DNA of 64,000 nucleotides. Source: Blastobasis lacticolella. Taxonomy: Eukaryota > Arthropoda > Insecta > Lepidoptera > Blastobasidae. Every line of letters begins with the position of its first letter. Position 1 is the first letter of the stretch. The stretch spans positions 11,159,907 to 11,223,906 of the forward strand of contig LR990041.1 of assembly GCA_905147135.1 (NCBI GenBank), in the 5' to 3' direction. The notes beneath the pieces were generated by a model. That model saw nothing but the letters and a program-made list of their open reading frames with translations. It had not been told where the DNA came from and did not search any database. Positions 1 through 11,600 of the stretch are shown here, in pieces. Made by a program: the position numbers and the translations under genes.

Positions 1-1908
1 TCATTTGCCATTAAACAGGCGTGTAATAGCTTGTAAGTGACGTTCGTCTCACACGGCCGCGTAGAAAGCGTTGTCTACAATGTAACCTTTATATGACGCG
101 GCAGCGTATTGGAATCAATTTGTTGTGATTTTAATCCGACGCCGATAAGGAACTGGATCATATGGGTTTTGAATGAGCCGTGAACCGGACCCCAGTGAAA
201 GTGTCCCACTCTCTACTCCGGCTCGAGCGATTGTCGCTTGGATTGTCACTAAGACGTACAAGTATGATGTATCGCCTTAGAAACTTGTATCGCCGTAGGT
301 TAGGGAGAGCCGCGCCTGGGGCGATGCGGCTATTTTTAATACAAGCGCCAAATATACTTTTACGCGTTACCCGTAAACGGAGTCTGATTTAAATTAGTGT
401 AAACTGTAGGCGAGTGTGGGCGGGTGGGCTATAAGCAGTTCAAAAAGTTTAAAGACCCAGATTACAAGCGCGTGGCGCCCGGCGTTTCCTTGTTTACTTT
501 ACAATATGTGCCAGCTCAAGAGTATAAACAGGATCATCACTAGTAATTTCATTCATTACATTGACAATAGTAATGAGATTACTCGAAATCCGAGAACTGA
601 CTCACTCATATAGAATCAGTATGATTAAACGAAACACGTCAGTAAGAAGACGGTATTGTTTACGCACAATAGCGTAATACTTCGTGTGGTAACATCGTAT
701 TCTATTTACGTGTCGGGTCGGGAGCGCCGACCCTACCTAATTCCCGCTTCATTCACTCGTCAATGATTCACGGCATTGTTCGTCCCACACTTGGCTCCGG
801 CGCGCATATGGCGTCCGACCTGATAGAACTGAAGCGAAGTCTTGTCGACGCTTCGTGTAACTGTAAGCGCATCTCGGTGGCGAGTGTGCGACAGTGCGAC
901 CTACTTTTAGACTAAGAAACATATGTCGTTTATCCTTTGTTTTTCTCAACGGTTCGCTAGTGGTCGACGATGATAAATTGACAGTGACTTTCTTATGTGT
1001 GCCAAAAAATTACGATTGTTCGATATTGGCGTTGGAGGATGACCTACCTAATCCTTGCAATTTTATTAGTGACAACGGTTGCCCCGCGCTGGTTTATTGT
1101 ATTTTTACCTTATGTACAAAGAATCCTTCAATCGATGGAAGTTGTTTAGGGATTACGGACATTATCTTTAAACTGGTTAGATAACTTCACTATTCCTTAC
1201 TTTTTGTAGAATCTTTTAAGTCGCAGATTCTTACTATAATTATCGAAGTCGCCCAGGTGTTTTAAATATTTATGCGATAAAAAGTATGTAAAATTCCTTA
1301 CTATAAATTCGAGCTTTCGTATCATCGCAGCGAACACTGTTAGTGTATACCGGCTGCATATCTGTCGGTCTGTGTGTCGCGCATTAATTTACCTCGGCGA
1401 CACGTCAGATCCAGGATAGGGCCGGCCCGAATGGCGGACGGAAAAGGCGCCGGCTGATGTGACGGGGCCGGCCTCATTAGTTCCGTTAAGGGGGCGCTAT
1501 GCGTGTCACAGACCCTGCGGTAGCATGGGACACCTATTTCAAACTGTGAATTAGGTGACAGTTTCTGTTGTTCGAATATGAAACTATTGAGAGATACTTC
1601 AGTTTTCTTATTTTAAAAGTTGATTCTGGTAACTTTGAGAGCCACGATCGAAAGCTTGTTGTTGTCGTGGTGGGTTATGGAGTGGTTGACTTACAAGATT
1701 TCATAATTCGAGTTTGAGTCCTATCTGCATATTGATTTCTGTTGGTTTCTGGTTCTGGATGTTACCTATACTTGTTTTTGAGCTTCTAAAACGTGCCGAT
1801 AGAACGGAGAATTTCAACATGAATAAAATGATTGGGTGTTGTTATCTTATAGTTTAATCGAGTCACCAATCAAAACCTCATTTTTAACACGCTAACCCAA
1901 TGGCTCAG
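1..1908. other. No gene seen; AT-rich with one CpG-rich patch
   Basis: Short open frames occur on both strands but none has convincing codon composition or a splice context I can defend. Around 1385-1510 the composition changes to CpG-rich with repeated GGCCGG words, which could be a promoter or a transcribed non-coding segment. Nothing further can be assigned. Confidence 0.5.
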
Positions 1909-2049
1909 CGGTTTTCTAACTCTTGTCTGTTGCGAATGGCAAGGGAATGGAACTCGCTGCCTGCACATGTTTTCTCCGAGCGCTACAACTTGGGTATCTA
2001 TAAGACAAGAGTTAATAGGTACTTAATAGACAAGTATGCGCCATCGTAG
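1909..2049 (+). pseudogene. LINE ORF2 C-terminal fragment
   Basis: The frame reads a truncated C-terminal tail of a non-LTR retrotransposon polyprotein. It contains the pattern R-F-S-N-S-C-L-L-R-M-A-R-E-W-N-S-L-P followed by a basic stretch and a TAG at 2047-2049. The x-x-W-N-S-L-P motif near the C-terminus is characteristic of insect CR1/Jockey-like LINEs. No upstream reverse transcriptase domain is present, so this is a 5'-truncated dead copy. Confidence 0.7.
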
Positions 2050-3063
2050 ACTGCATCTGCACTTATCATCAGGTGAGATGGCAGTAAAATACCTGTCTAT
2101 TTCATATAAAAAAAACTACATAAGACCTTAACCAATACATTTTAAAACAAATTTATGTAAATAACGGTATCTGCCAAATATTTTAATGCTCCATATTACG
2201 CATTATACATCAGATTAAACTTGTTATCGCCAGCATTATCGGTAAGTGACATTCACACACAAGATATTTTGACCGTCAAACAATAAGAAACCACGAAGGC
2301 ATTCTTATATTTACCATAGTAGTATCTCACACCAGCAGAAAATATATGGTAAAAGATAAGAAATAACATTGTAGGAACTTCCTAATAACAGGATTAAGTG
2401 GGCCATATAAAATGACTCACACTCGTGGCGCCAGGCAATGACCGAAGCGCACATTCGCCTCGCTAAGGGCCTTAATCAATCTCTCTCTTGTCTTCTAATA
2501 TGGGCGTAAATGAGATTAAATAGCCTTGAGAAGAAATCGCGGGCAAGTATGACTGTTGTTTTGCAGTAATTATTCGAATAGCACTTATCTGCTGCGGCGG
2601 GCGGCGTTCGCAATAAATCCAAGTTTCACACCAGATGCTGCGTGCGTTCCACCGATCGCAATCTCCCGCCTTGGGTAATGCTACGTTACGTCGATGGTTC
2701 GTTTCCTTAATTTGTTGCTTTCTTCAGAATTAGCTCGGCCATTAGTAAATAACTACGGTAACGTGTTATGTACGCCGGTGGCGGCCGGCTTTTCTAGTGT
2801 GTCGCCTACATTACGTGTATTTCATAGCGGACGCCATTATGATACCCTCCCATTAAATACCATTTCTGCATCCTGGGACTTATATGGTGTTTAATGCGGT
2901 AACTATCGAGTTCGTGTAACGTAATCTAACCTAACCTGGTACCTGCAATTTGTAACTACCGAAATTGTGCATAATCAACTCCGTGAAATTCCATTAAGTT
3001 AAGCTATGGGATGGGATACCTGTACAACACAACCTTTGTTTTGTCACAAAACTCATACGCGTG
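2050..3063. other. No gene seen
   Basis: AT-rich sequence with only short shadow frames. No splice-bounded coding segment or recognisable repeat was found. Confidence 0.5.
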
Positions 3064-3329
3064 TAGAGCTCGTCTAGTCTAAAATGACGCGCCCCACTAG
3101 CGCCCCACTACTTAGTTAGTTGATTTCGATGTGTGAGTGCAAATATTGATAACGACACTTCATCTGTGTGGGAGCCAATGAACGACGCGTATTCCTACGT
3201 TTGAATCTCACCGGCAACTGAATGACCAATTACAACGGCATTTTTATATGTATTGCGTCCATATTTTAAACTTGCTTGTGTGCGTTAATGCGATAGTGGG
3301 GCGCGTCATTTTAGATTAGACGAGCTCTA
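3064..3329. mobile_element. MITE with 34-bp terminal inverted repeats and TA duplication
   Basis: The first 36 bases (3064-3099) are the reverse complement of the last 36 (3294-3329) with one mismatch. Both ends can be written TA-GAGCTCGTCTA..., so the element proper is 3066-3327 flanked by a TA duplication. There is no coding capacity inside. A TA target site fits a mariner/Tc1-type non-autonomous element; the superfamily is inference. Confidence 0.75.
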
Positions 3330-4185
3330 AGACAATATCTTGTTCGTAAACCCTAGCTTACTACCGACTCTCAGAAGGTACCTAATAAAAGAGCTAAAAC
3401 TGCTGCGTGCAATCTAGGATCTTTACTAGGGTCCTCATCCTCCCACTGGCGCATTGTGACGCGGTGTCCATAGGTATACCCGTAGGTAAATAATGCTGTT
3501 GTGTGCATTCCGCGCCCACTGCAGTGTGACGCACGGTGAACCGGCGCGGGCGGCCGCGACGCTCGGCGCACTTCTAGCGCTACTCGAAATGATTGGTTAG
3601 TAAAGATACAGGTAGATACGTATTTATGTACTCGAACCTATGTGCTGTGCAGTACTAATGGGCAATGGTTAGGTGTGTCTAATTATTTTGTTTGGTTATT
3701 GATGCGTGCCCTTTACAGAGGCAGAATAAAGCACTCTGTAGGTCTGAAAAACTTATGAACAATACGAATTTTCACACGGTTTTCACCATATGAATTGGGA
3801 AGCCTTAGATAAGAAGGAGCACTTTATTTAATACTGAGGAGCAGTTTTAAATAAAATTGCGTACACCTGAATAATGTTTTTAAGATTTGTAAATTTTATG
3901 CAGTCTCTAATAACCGCCGAGACGTATAACAATATCGTATACGCAAGTCTTCCATTTACATGACTGCAAAATTACTCGTATAACTGTAATCTCAGTTCGT
4001 AGCATCGTTTGCATACATACCTATTGCAATAGTTCAAGGTGTATTGCTCATCCCATTCTCACACGTGCAAAAATTAGCGTGATATTGCAGTTAAAGGTTA
4101 CGATCAGAAACTTGTAGAGAATATATTGTGTGACTGTCTGCCGGACTTTTTGATTATATTCGTATTAGATACGTCTTATAATTAA
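3330..4185. other. No gene seen; one doubtful antisense frame at 3371-3571
   Basis: A 66-codon minus-strand frame exists at 3371-3571 but has no supporting splice or family evidence. The rest is AT-rich intergenic-looking DNA. Confidence 0.45.
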
Positions 4186-4638
4186 CTAGTGGACCCGGCG
4201 CGACTTCGTTCGCTTACACCTACTTTTCCCTTTTTTGTTGCTTATAAACCTTCCTCCGTAGCCGTGTGGTGTCCGGCAGAGTAGAATAGGGCCAACCCCT
4301 TACACTCATGGGTGTCGTACGAGGCGACTAATGTTTTCGAGGCAAAAGATCAAGAGTCTCAGTAGTCTGGAAAATGGGCAGCAGCATTTTCCATTGTTAT
4401 TTTTAAACACTGCGATCTCCAACCCGCCTGCCAAGCGTGGAGATTATGGCAATAACCTCCCCTTTCGTGGGAGAGGCCCTAAGTCCAGCAGTGGACTGTT
4501 ACGGGCTGTGATGATGAAACCTTCCTCTTGAATCATCCTATTGTTGAAAACCGCATTAAAATCTAAGCGTACATAGATACATAAGTACATAGATACACAG
4601 GGACAGAGGGCGGGAAGCTACTTTGTTTTATACTATGT
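4186..4638 (-). mobile_element. Non-autonomous Helitron, split by a later insertion
   Basis: The plus strand begins CTAGTGGACCCGGCGCGAC at 4186, preceded by A. This is the reverse complement of a Helitron 3' end (CTAG, inserted next to T). The other end carries the AAGC/TACTTTGTTTTATACTATG segment shared with cleaner copies at 8467-8664 and 52332-52517. The copy is interrupted at 4257-4516 by a short retroelement with an 11-bp duplication. Helitron identity rests on the TC...CTAG ends and the A/T insertion site seen in the intact copies. Confidence 0.7.
4257..4516 (+). mobile_element. Short (ATG)n-tailed retroelement nested in a Helitron
   Basis: This 260-bp element runs from CGTAGCCGTGTGGTGTCCGG to an ATGATG tail. 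It is flanked by identical copies of AAACCTTCCTC at 4246-4256 and 4517-4527, a clean 11-bp target-site duplication. Other copies lie at 7331-7443, 7825-7938, 15563-15797, 24241-24495 and 38280-38462. It has no protein-coding capacity. The simple-repeat tail and target duplication suggest LINE-mobilised SINE-like retroposition. I see no clear tRNA head. Confidence 0.8.
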
Positions 4639-4842
4639 GTAATGTGGATGTCGTTTTCGTTTCGAACTAAGTAATAATTTGTATTAAGTAAATTACAGGG
4701 GCGAATTGCACTAAGCGTATGCTTGTGCTCTCGTTATCCACAGCACTATAAAAATACGTATATTTATCTGGATATTCCTTACCTACTCAATCCTTGATAC
4801 CCCCAGCCTGTTGGTGGGTACCTAGTTTGTCGTTACTTTATA

Positions 4843-4952
4843 CCACTAAGGTGGCAAACAAGCTTACGGCCTGATGGTAAGCAGTCATCGCAGCTTATGG
4901 ACGTTTGCAATACCAGGGGCATCAACCACGCGATGCTGACCCCGTAAAACCT
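4843..4952 (+). repeat. Dispersed repeat family with 'GATGGTAAGCAGT' core
   Basis: This segment starts with a GTGGCAAACAAGC-type block followed by a TGATGGTAAGCAGT core and a TTGCAATACCAGGGGCATC block. The same order recurs at 18134-18230 (minus), 33545-33645 (minus), 51388-51466 (minus) and 62925-63040 (plus), with a partial copy at 56505-56572. It is probably the 3' untranslated tail of a LINE family. The identity of the parent element is unknown. Confidence 0.65.
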
Positions 4953-6060
4953 TTACTTTTAACCAACTCTATTTCTTACGAACCATTCAAATTCAATTAC
5001 CTAGAACATTAGAACGTATCTATTTTGTATTCGCCTACATTAATTTGTTCAAACCGCTTTTGACATGATTGGGTCATTATCCGGTATATAGGTGTATTGG
5101 CCTTGCGGTGACCTCCGCATCTGAATGTTGAATCCAGTTATCTATTGGACCATGTTTATGGGGAATCCGAATAGCCGCCCCGATTAAATTAAATGGTTAG
5201 TTGTATACTGAGTTCTTTTGATGGCTACAGTCATTATAGCATAATAAAAATAAACTAGGATTTGAAACTCGCGATTGTGAAAAAACTCGTTATATTAAGA
5301 AAATTAAATAACTACCTAGAATGTATCGACTGTCCATATTTTAACATGTCTATTCTTTAACAGTGGCGCCGTTTAAATCATCTTTAATAGATGTCTAAAG
5401 CCATTGATGATGATGATTCTCCGTGATGGTAGCCACGTTTGCTGACTGCAAGAATAATTTTTTTCCTATCGAACGGTCACTGCCACCTAGAAAAAGCGTG
5501 CTATTATATCATTACATCTCTGATCTACTAGGAAGAGCATACTGTCTACTATCTCGAATCGATCGATTATCGATTACTTTGTCCACTTCCTACTCGCATT
5601 ACACTCGGCTTTCCGCAATTTACCAATAACGTTTCACAAACAACAATTTCACCGTTTCCAATAATTTCACAGAAGCCCGAGAGTAATTTCCTGTTTATCT
5701 CAGCGAGACTGTGGATTTTCACCGAGCATCATTTATGCATGTCAATCATACGTTAATATAATTTACAATGCATGGTTGGTTTGAAATCTATGCTCAGAAT
5801 ACTTGTTAGGTTTTCTTCTTCCGTTTGTTCGTTAGTATGTGTGTGTAAATCTTACAACTGAATCTTAAATCAATTATCCTCAAATGATTGAGCTGAAACT
5901 TTGCACACATGTTTGGTTTTTGAATGACTATCCTAAATCTAATATGGTTAACTCGATTGTGGATCGATTACTTTATATATCCCATGATATATGAGTATCA
6001 GGGATTGCTGAGAAGAACGCGAAAAATATTAAAATAAATGTACTTAAGTAAAAATAATAC
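4953..6060. other. No gene seen
   Basis: AT-rich. A 68-codon plus-strand frame at 5423-5629 has no supporting features. No repeat family was recognised. Confidence 0.45.
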
Positions 6061-6802
6061 AAAAAAAAAAAATTGTCTGTACACCGGGCGCCACCTATCT
6101 ACGGGCATGTTTTTCGACCCGCTGAATACGAATTTTAAGTCAGTTTAGGCCGTCCAGCCTTCAATTTTGAGTAAATTGCAAAAAACCACAAAAAATAGCG
6201 AAAATACGATGTTTTGGCAAGAAAAAAAATTTTGACATCTAAGGCAAGCATAATTTTTATGTATTTTGATCTGTTAAATACTAATTTCAATCGTACTTTA
6301 ATCATAAACTTATTTAATTCGAAAAAAATTATAAAATATCCTTAAAAATTGCAAAAATCGTAAAAAATTTGGATTATCTTGGTACAAAAAATTTTGTGAA
6401 CCCGGATTAACAAAGATTTTCATGTAATTTAATCTGATTCTGCAATAAATTTGGCCCATAGTCCCTCCAAACATTCATAAAATTGCAAAAAATTCATAAA
6501 ATAGCAGAAAATTGCTGCTGAAAAAATTGAAAAAAATCTTTTAATCACAATTAAACAAATTTTTTGTATTTTTTATTTACAAGATACAAGTAATTAACAT
6601 CCAAGAATGTACACAAATTGGATTTTCAACTGTTTTTCGAGGATCATCGAACATCAAATTTTCGCTATTTTTTGGGGTTTTTTGCAATTTACTCAAAATT
6701 GAAGGCTGGACGGCCTAAACTGACTTAAAATTCGTATTCAGCGGGTCGAAAAACATGCCCGTAGATAGGTGGCGCCCGGTGTACAGACAATTTTTTTTTT
6801 TT
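6061..6802. mobile_element. 742-bp foldback element with 151-bp inverted repeats
   Basis: Bases 6061-6211 and 6652-6802 are inverted copies. The outer ~125 bp appear perfect, and the inner part has a few mismatches. Each outer end is a run of 12 A or T followed by TTGTCTGTACACCGGGCGCC. The 440-bp core is very AT-rich with repeated AAAATTGCAAAAA-like words and no coding frame. Long terminal inverted repeats without a transposase suggest a foldback-type non-autonomous DNA element or a very recent palindromic duplication. No certain target duplication was found. Confidence 0.85.
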
Positions 6803-7330
6803 GTGTGCCGGTGTAATTATTAAAAACTAGTTTGTACATAGTATAAAATAAAGTCGCATCCCGCCGTCTGTATAATAATATGCAACCCGCCTTTACTTAA
6901 AACCCTGCATGGATTAAAACTTTTTTAGTTTTTAAAAGGTAATTTAAAAAATTTATTTTCCTCTTTTTTTCTACATACTTGCAGTAGTAATCCTCTTACG
7001 GCTAATATTATGATTATAATGTATTTACCGTTTATCCGAGGGTAAATAAGTAGCCAGATAGACATCACATTTACGATTCATCTCAGATTTCTTTTTTGAC
7101 GGTATACGTATTATGTTCTTAAAATGCAAAGCAAAATGGGTCACCAGCCCATATATCTTCAAGTACTTTCCACTGCCTGGTCTCATAATCTTGAAAGTAT
7201 ATGTGTGGCACTTACTGCAGAGTGCATATTGCTGAGTTAATAGCCAACCCAAGAAACAGAATTTTCCAAGCCGGGCGTAGCCTTCTTTCCACAGCAATCG
7301 ATACCGACAATAGAATCTGTTATTGCGTAT
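6803..7330. other. No supported gene; 90-codon minus frame at 7025-7297
   Basis: The minus frame at 7025-7297 contains a C-S-K-C-H motif and basic residues but no recognisable family pattern and no neighbouring exon. I treat it as unproven. Confidence 0.35.
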
Positions 7331-7443
7331 AACACTGCGATCTCCAACCCGCCTGCCAAGCGTGGAGATTATGGAAATAACCTCCCCTTTCGAAGAGGTC
7401 CTAAGTCCTGCAGTGGACTGTTATGGGCTGTGATGATGATGAT
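7331..7443 (+). mobile_element. 5'-truncated copy of the (ATG)n short element
   Basis: Matches the 3' half of the 4257-4516 element, from AACACTGCGATCTCCAACCC to a (GAT)n tail. The truncation at the 5' side is typical of LINE-driven retroposition. Confidence 0.75.
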
Positions 7444-7824
7444 GGTATGATACCGTCGCGGTACTATCCCTAAACGGGATGGCCAGAGAATTATTACCAC
7501 CTACACATGCTAAGTTTATTCAATGTTCTTACCAATGTGAATATTTTATTTTATTATTATTTCCTATATTTAATGGTTGGTAATTGTGCTTACTATGTAT
7601 GTCGTACTACGTATGGTCTAGAATCCTAGATTCTGAACGTCCGCCACGCATACCACGAACGAACGTTGCCCAAAATGTTGTAACGTAATTTAGGTAAACG
7701 CTCATCCGGCTTGCGTGTGTGACTTGACCACATTTCGTGCAGAACTCGTGCGTACTTTTGCAATGTTTGTTGGGTTAATCGCTAATTTAGGTACAATTTT
7801 TTCGCCAGCCTTGTGAATTTAAAG

Positions 7825-7938
7825 AATGGGAGTAGAATAACACCAACCTCTTACACTCGTGGAAGTCGTACAAGGCGACTAATGTTTTCGAGACCGAAGA
7901 TAGATTCTCCGTAGGCTGGAAAATGATGGATGATGATG
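7825..7938 (+). mobile_element. Internally deleted copy of the (ATG)n short element
   Basis: The first part (GAGTAGAATAACACCAACC... to CTGGAAAATG) matches the 5' half of the family and runs directly into a GATGATGATGA tail. The middle of the element is missing. Confidence 0.65.
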
Positions 7939-8466
7939 AAGACCCTACCATCTACTCACGTTCTACTTTGGAAAACTATTTTCTTTTCTAATAACATACA
8001 TTAATCGCCTGTTCTTTAAACTTTTAGTCTATTACGAGAAACGCCTATAAATTTTATTGTATCGTCGACAGTGTACTTATTCACCTTTCGGTTCGGAATG
8101 CCCTTGCATTACTTTGGACGATTTTTATTCCAACGATAAAATCGATTATAAACGGTACTCTACACTAAACTTTGGGTGTGTTTATTGCCATCGTAGGCAT
8201 GATTGTGCTCTTTCCAATCAATCGGGTCTAATACGACGTGTGAGCGGTAAACTGGGACGTGGTACCCTTCAATTTGCATGCATCGATTGGCTTGAATCTC
8301 TCAATAGGCTTGTGATTAGTCGTAGGCAATTACTTAGTGATTGTTTGGGGTACTGTAAGTGGACTATTTAGTACACCAAACACAGGTAGTCAGGTAGTGA
8401 CAGTGATGATTGTTTTCGACACTTTGACATTCCATTTTTATAGCTTAACATATTAGTTATGAGATA

Positions 8467-8664
8467 CTAGTGGACCCGGCGCACGTTGGTTCGCGCACAC
8501 CTACTTTACCCCTACCTACCCTTTTTTCTTGCTTATAAACCTTCCTCTTGAATCACTCTATCTATTGTTGAAATCCGCTGCGTAGTTTGAAAGATCTAAG
8601 CCTACATAGATACATAGAGACAAACGGCGGGAAGTGACTCTGTTTTATACTATGTAAGTATAGA
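8467..8664 (-). mobile_element. Intact 198-bp non-autonomous Helitron
   Basis: On the minus strand this begins TCTATACTTACATAGT and ends ...GCGCCGGGTCCACTAG. It is flanked by A on the 5' side and T on the 3' side, as expected for Helitron insertion between A and T. There is no coding capacity. Related copies on the same strand are at 41508, 42990 and 52332, and a longer one lies on the plus strand at 53269-53648. Confidence 0.75.
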
Positions 8665-11600
8665 TAAAATACTAACTAAAATGTCAAATACCTATCTCAT
8701 TACAATTTCACTGTTGATTAGGTGTGTCTGCACGAAACCGTACCTAAATATGTGAAGTTTCCAGTTTTCTTTCATTGTAAATCTTTTGGTATTTGTTGTA
8801 ATGCGGTTTTTTGTTGTAATACAAACCTCCGTGTTACAGTGACGTCGGCGCGGTGTTCCGTTGCGGGTTGTGAAACCGAATGAAGACGTTTGCGAAACGC
8901 CTTCTCGGTACGATAGCGTTCTTGGAAACGACTCCGCGGAATGAATCTTCTGTTTTTACTTCCTACCGTTTTAAGTATAATATAAGTAAATGAAATACTA
9001 CGTTAGTTGTAGGGATAGCTGTTCTCTTTGGCTTTTAGATATCCTTTTAATATAGATGCGAAAGTTTGGTTGGTTGAATGTTTCGATGTTTGTACTCCTT
9101 TACGCATATAGTACGCAACGGATTTTGAATGATTGCGTGAATGTAACTTAGACCACAGAATATCACATAGCCCATAATTTATCTTCATTGTTTCCGCGGG
9201 AACGGGTCCGTAGGTAATAACTTAATTTAAATATAAAAATAAATAAGAGCTTCTGTGTTTATTTATGTAATTTTAAATCTTTACATTATTTTTCTTTCAA
9301 ATCTTTATTATATTTACCTATGTAATTAAAAAAAATAACAGCGTCAACAAAATAATACTCGAACAATAAATTTCTATCTAAAAATTAATCAAAATAATCA
9401 TCTACCCATCAATGGAATCAACCAATTTGTTGTCATAGGAAGTAGACATATCCAAACTAAAACACAGCGCCGAGTTGATGCAGGGCACTGTGAAATATGG
9501 CTGCCCGCGTCCACTTCCGACTTATTGTGATTAATTCGTTTACACGATGCAATCCACCACGACCCGTCCTGTGGGTGCGTCTCCGCGCCTGCGCAAACAA
9601 TAGATCCGAATTAGCTGGCGCCATCGGGCCAACGATAAACATAGTGAGCGAACGCAGTACAGCACTAAGTGTTGGATAGTCTCCAACACTGTGTTTTAAG
9701 TGCGCTATACTATCACTTAGCTATTTTATTGTTATTTGATGTGGACCGGTGGATACTCATTCGGCGAGTTGGCCTTAATTGTTCTCCACTTAAACAATTC
9801 AAGAGTTGTAGAACCGTTTAATTTACAGCTAATGCACAGGTTTGCGTGTCAGCAACTCACGGCACGCCGCGATTGCAAGCCAAATTACATCTTCCGATGT
9901 TTAACTAACACAACGCTTCTTCATCTTGTTGTATTAAATATCTAGGTTTACTTTATAATCCCGAGCATAAAATAACCCAAGTTTAGATTTATTGTGTTAG
10001 TCTACCTAGTGCCTCACCAACGAGATGGTTTAATAACTCGTGTATAACACACTGACTTACCTACATTTTAGTCATGTAAATATAACGAATGTTTAAAATA
10101 ACCGACGTTTCGGCTTATAATTCTGCATAGTTTGAGTAACAGAGCGTGACGGGGACGGCTGGCCAGTTTCATTCATGGAATAATAACACTACACACATGA
10201 CTATTAAATAAATATTAAAGTCATCTCTCTCATACAGCACTGGGATTCCATGCATTATTGTTGGTGTGATTTTTCTACCTACGCCTTACTTCACGTGTGT
10301 TTCCAATACACGTGACAGAAACTAGATAAGCCTTAATAACGTGTCATCAGACTGTGAAGCCTGGAATCCTATTATAGCAACCTCGATACGTATCGTATGA
10401 CACGTCCGTACAAAGTTGACAGATACTTGCGACAGAAGTTTTCCTAACTTGCGTGAGGTACGAAGGTTTTATTTACTATAATATGAAATGGGTGTGGCTC
10501 GAATTCCATTAAACATAGTAATTAATCGTCAGCCAGCCGATTTGGCTTGAGTATCGGAAGTTAGCTAGCTAATTTATCTAGGGATCTTGATGATTAGATT
10601 GTCTAGGCTCCCTTACCACTGTATCCCAAACACTGTAGACACGTGATAAATGAGATAGACGGGAGAACGTACTTTAGTTACATACAGAAGCATTCCTACA
10701 GCCGCATGAAAGGCCATACCCCGTACCCAGACCTTGAGCTATCGTCTTCAGACAGACATACACGGAGTCGTGCTTTTGCCCACGACTTTGTTTTACTTTG
10801 AATCCAAGGTACAGTCGAGCAAACAGAAAGCCACCCAGGCGATCAAAGAAAATATACGAGTTCTGGCACAGAACCTGTGTAGCCTTTTACTTCTACGACC
10901 GTACTTCCTAACTTTCATTGTTGTTTAGACGTGAATATGAAAAAATACTTTAGCATTAAGTTAAACTTCAATCTAAACACATGTAAAGTGCTTTTTGTAT
11001 GTATGTATTTATATTTGTATGTATTTTTAAAATTTTCTATACTACGTATTCTCCAGTTTCCGTCCTACATTTTACGTAGTTCTAGTCTTACAATATATAA
11101 CTTAACGTTTACCACAGCAATTACTTTGCATAAACTTAGTTTCAGTAGAGCTAACATCCGCAAGCCATCCATTTCACCCGATGTATTTATTGGCGTCGCG
11201 AGTGTTCTAACGGTAGACTGATTGCGCATTACGGTTGCACTAACCACAGCTTAGTGGCGAGTGTTGAGGGGGGTGGGTTTGCCTCCCGCGAGCGGCCGAT
11301 CGTCGGGCCATCACCAACAGCCCATAGCAACCCCTGGATAAGATCCTCTTTCACCTTTGTTTGCATTAATGTCCAAGCTTAGCAAGCGTGCTGGAGATCG
11401 AAGTGTCGATAATCAACGTCATCGTCTCACCTGCAGGATGCCCACTGCTGGTGATAATTATACCACACGCCTTTTATGCCGTTCGATGTTGTAACTTTGC
11501 GAGGTCCTCCGTCTCATGGTGCTGAAAATACGCAACAGAAGATGTTGCTGCCTCACCCACGGAGGTTTGAGCTGCTCTTCCTCTTAGACATTTAGTCACC

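Noticed and set aside
894..1184. 96-codon Cys-containing plus-strand frame
   Set aside because: No family pattern or gene context; likely chance.
8057..8371. 104-codon Cys-rich plus-strand frame
   Set aside because: No recognisable family, no splice partners, ordinary AT-rich composition.
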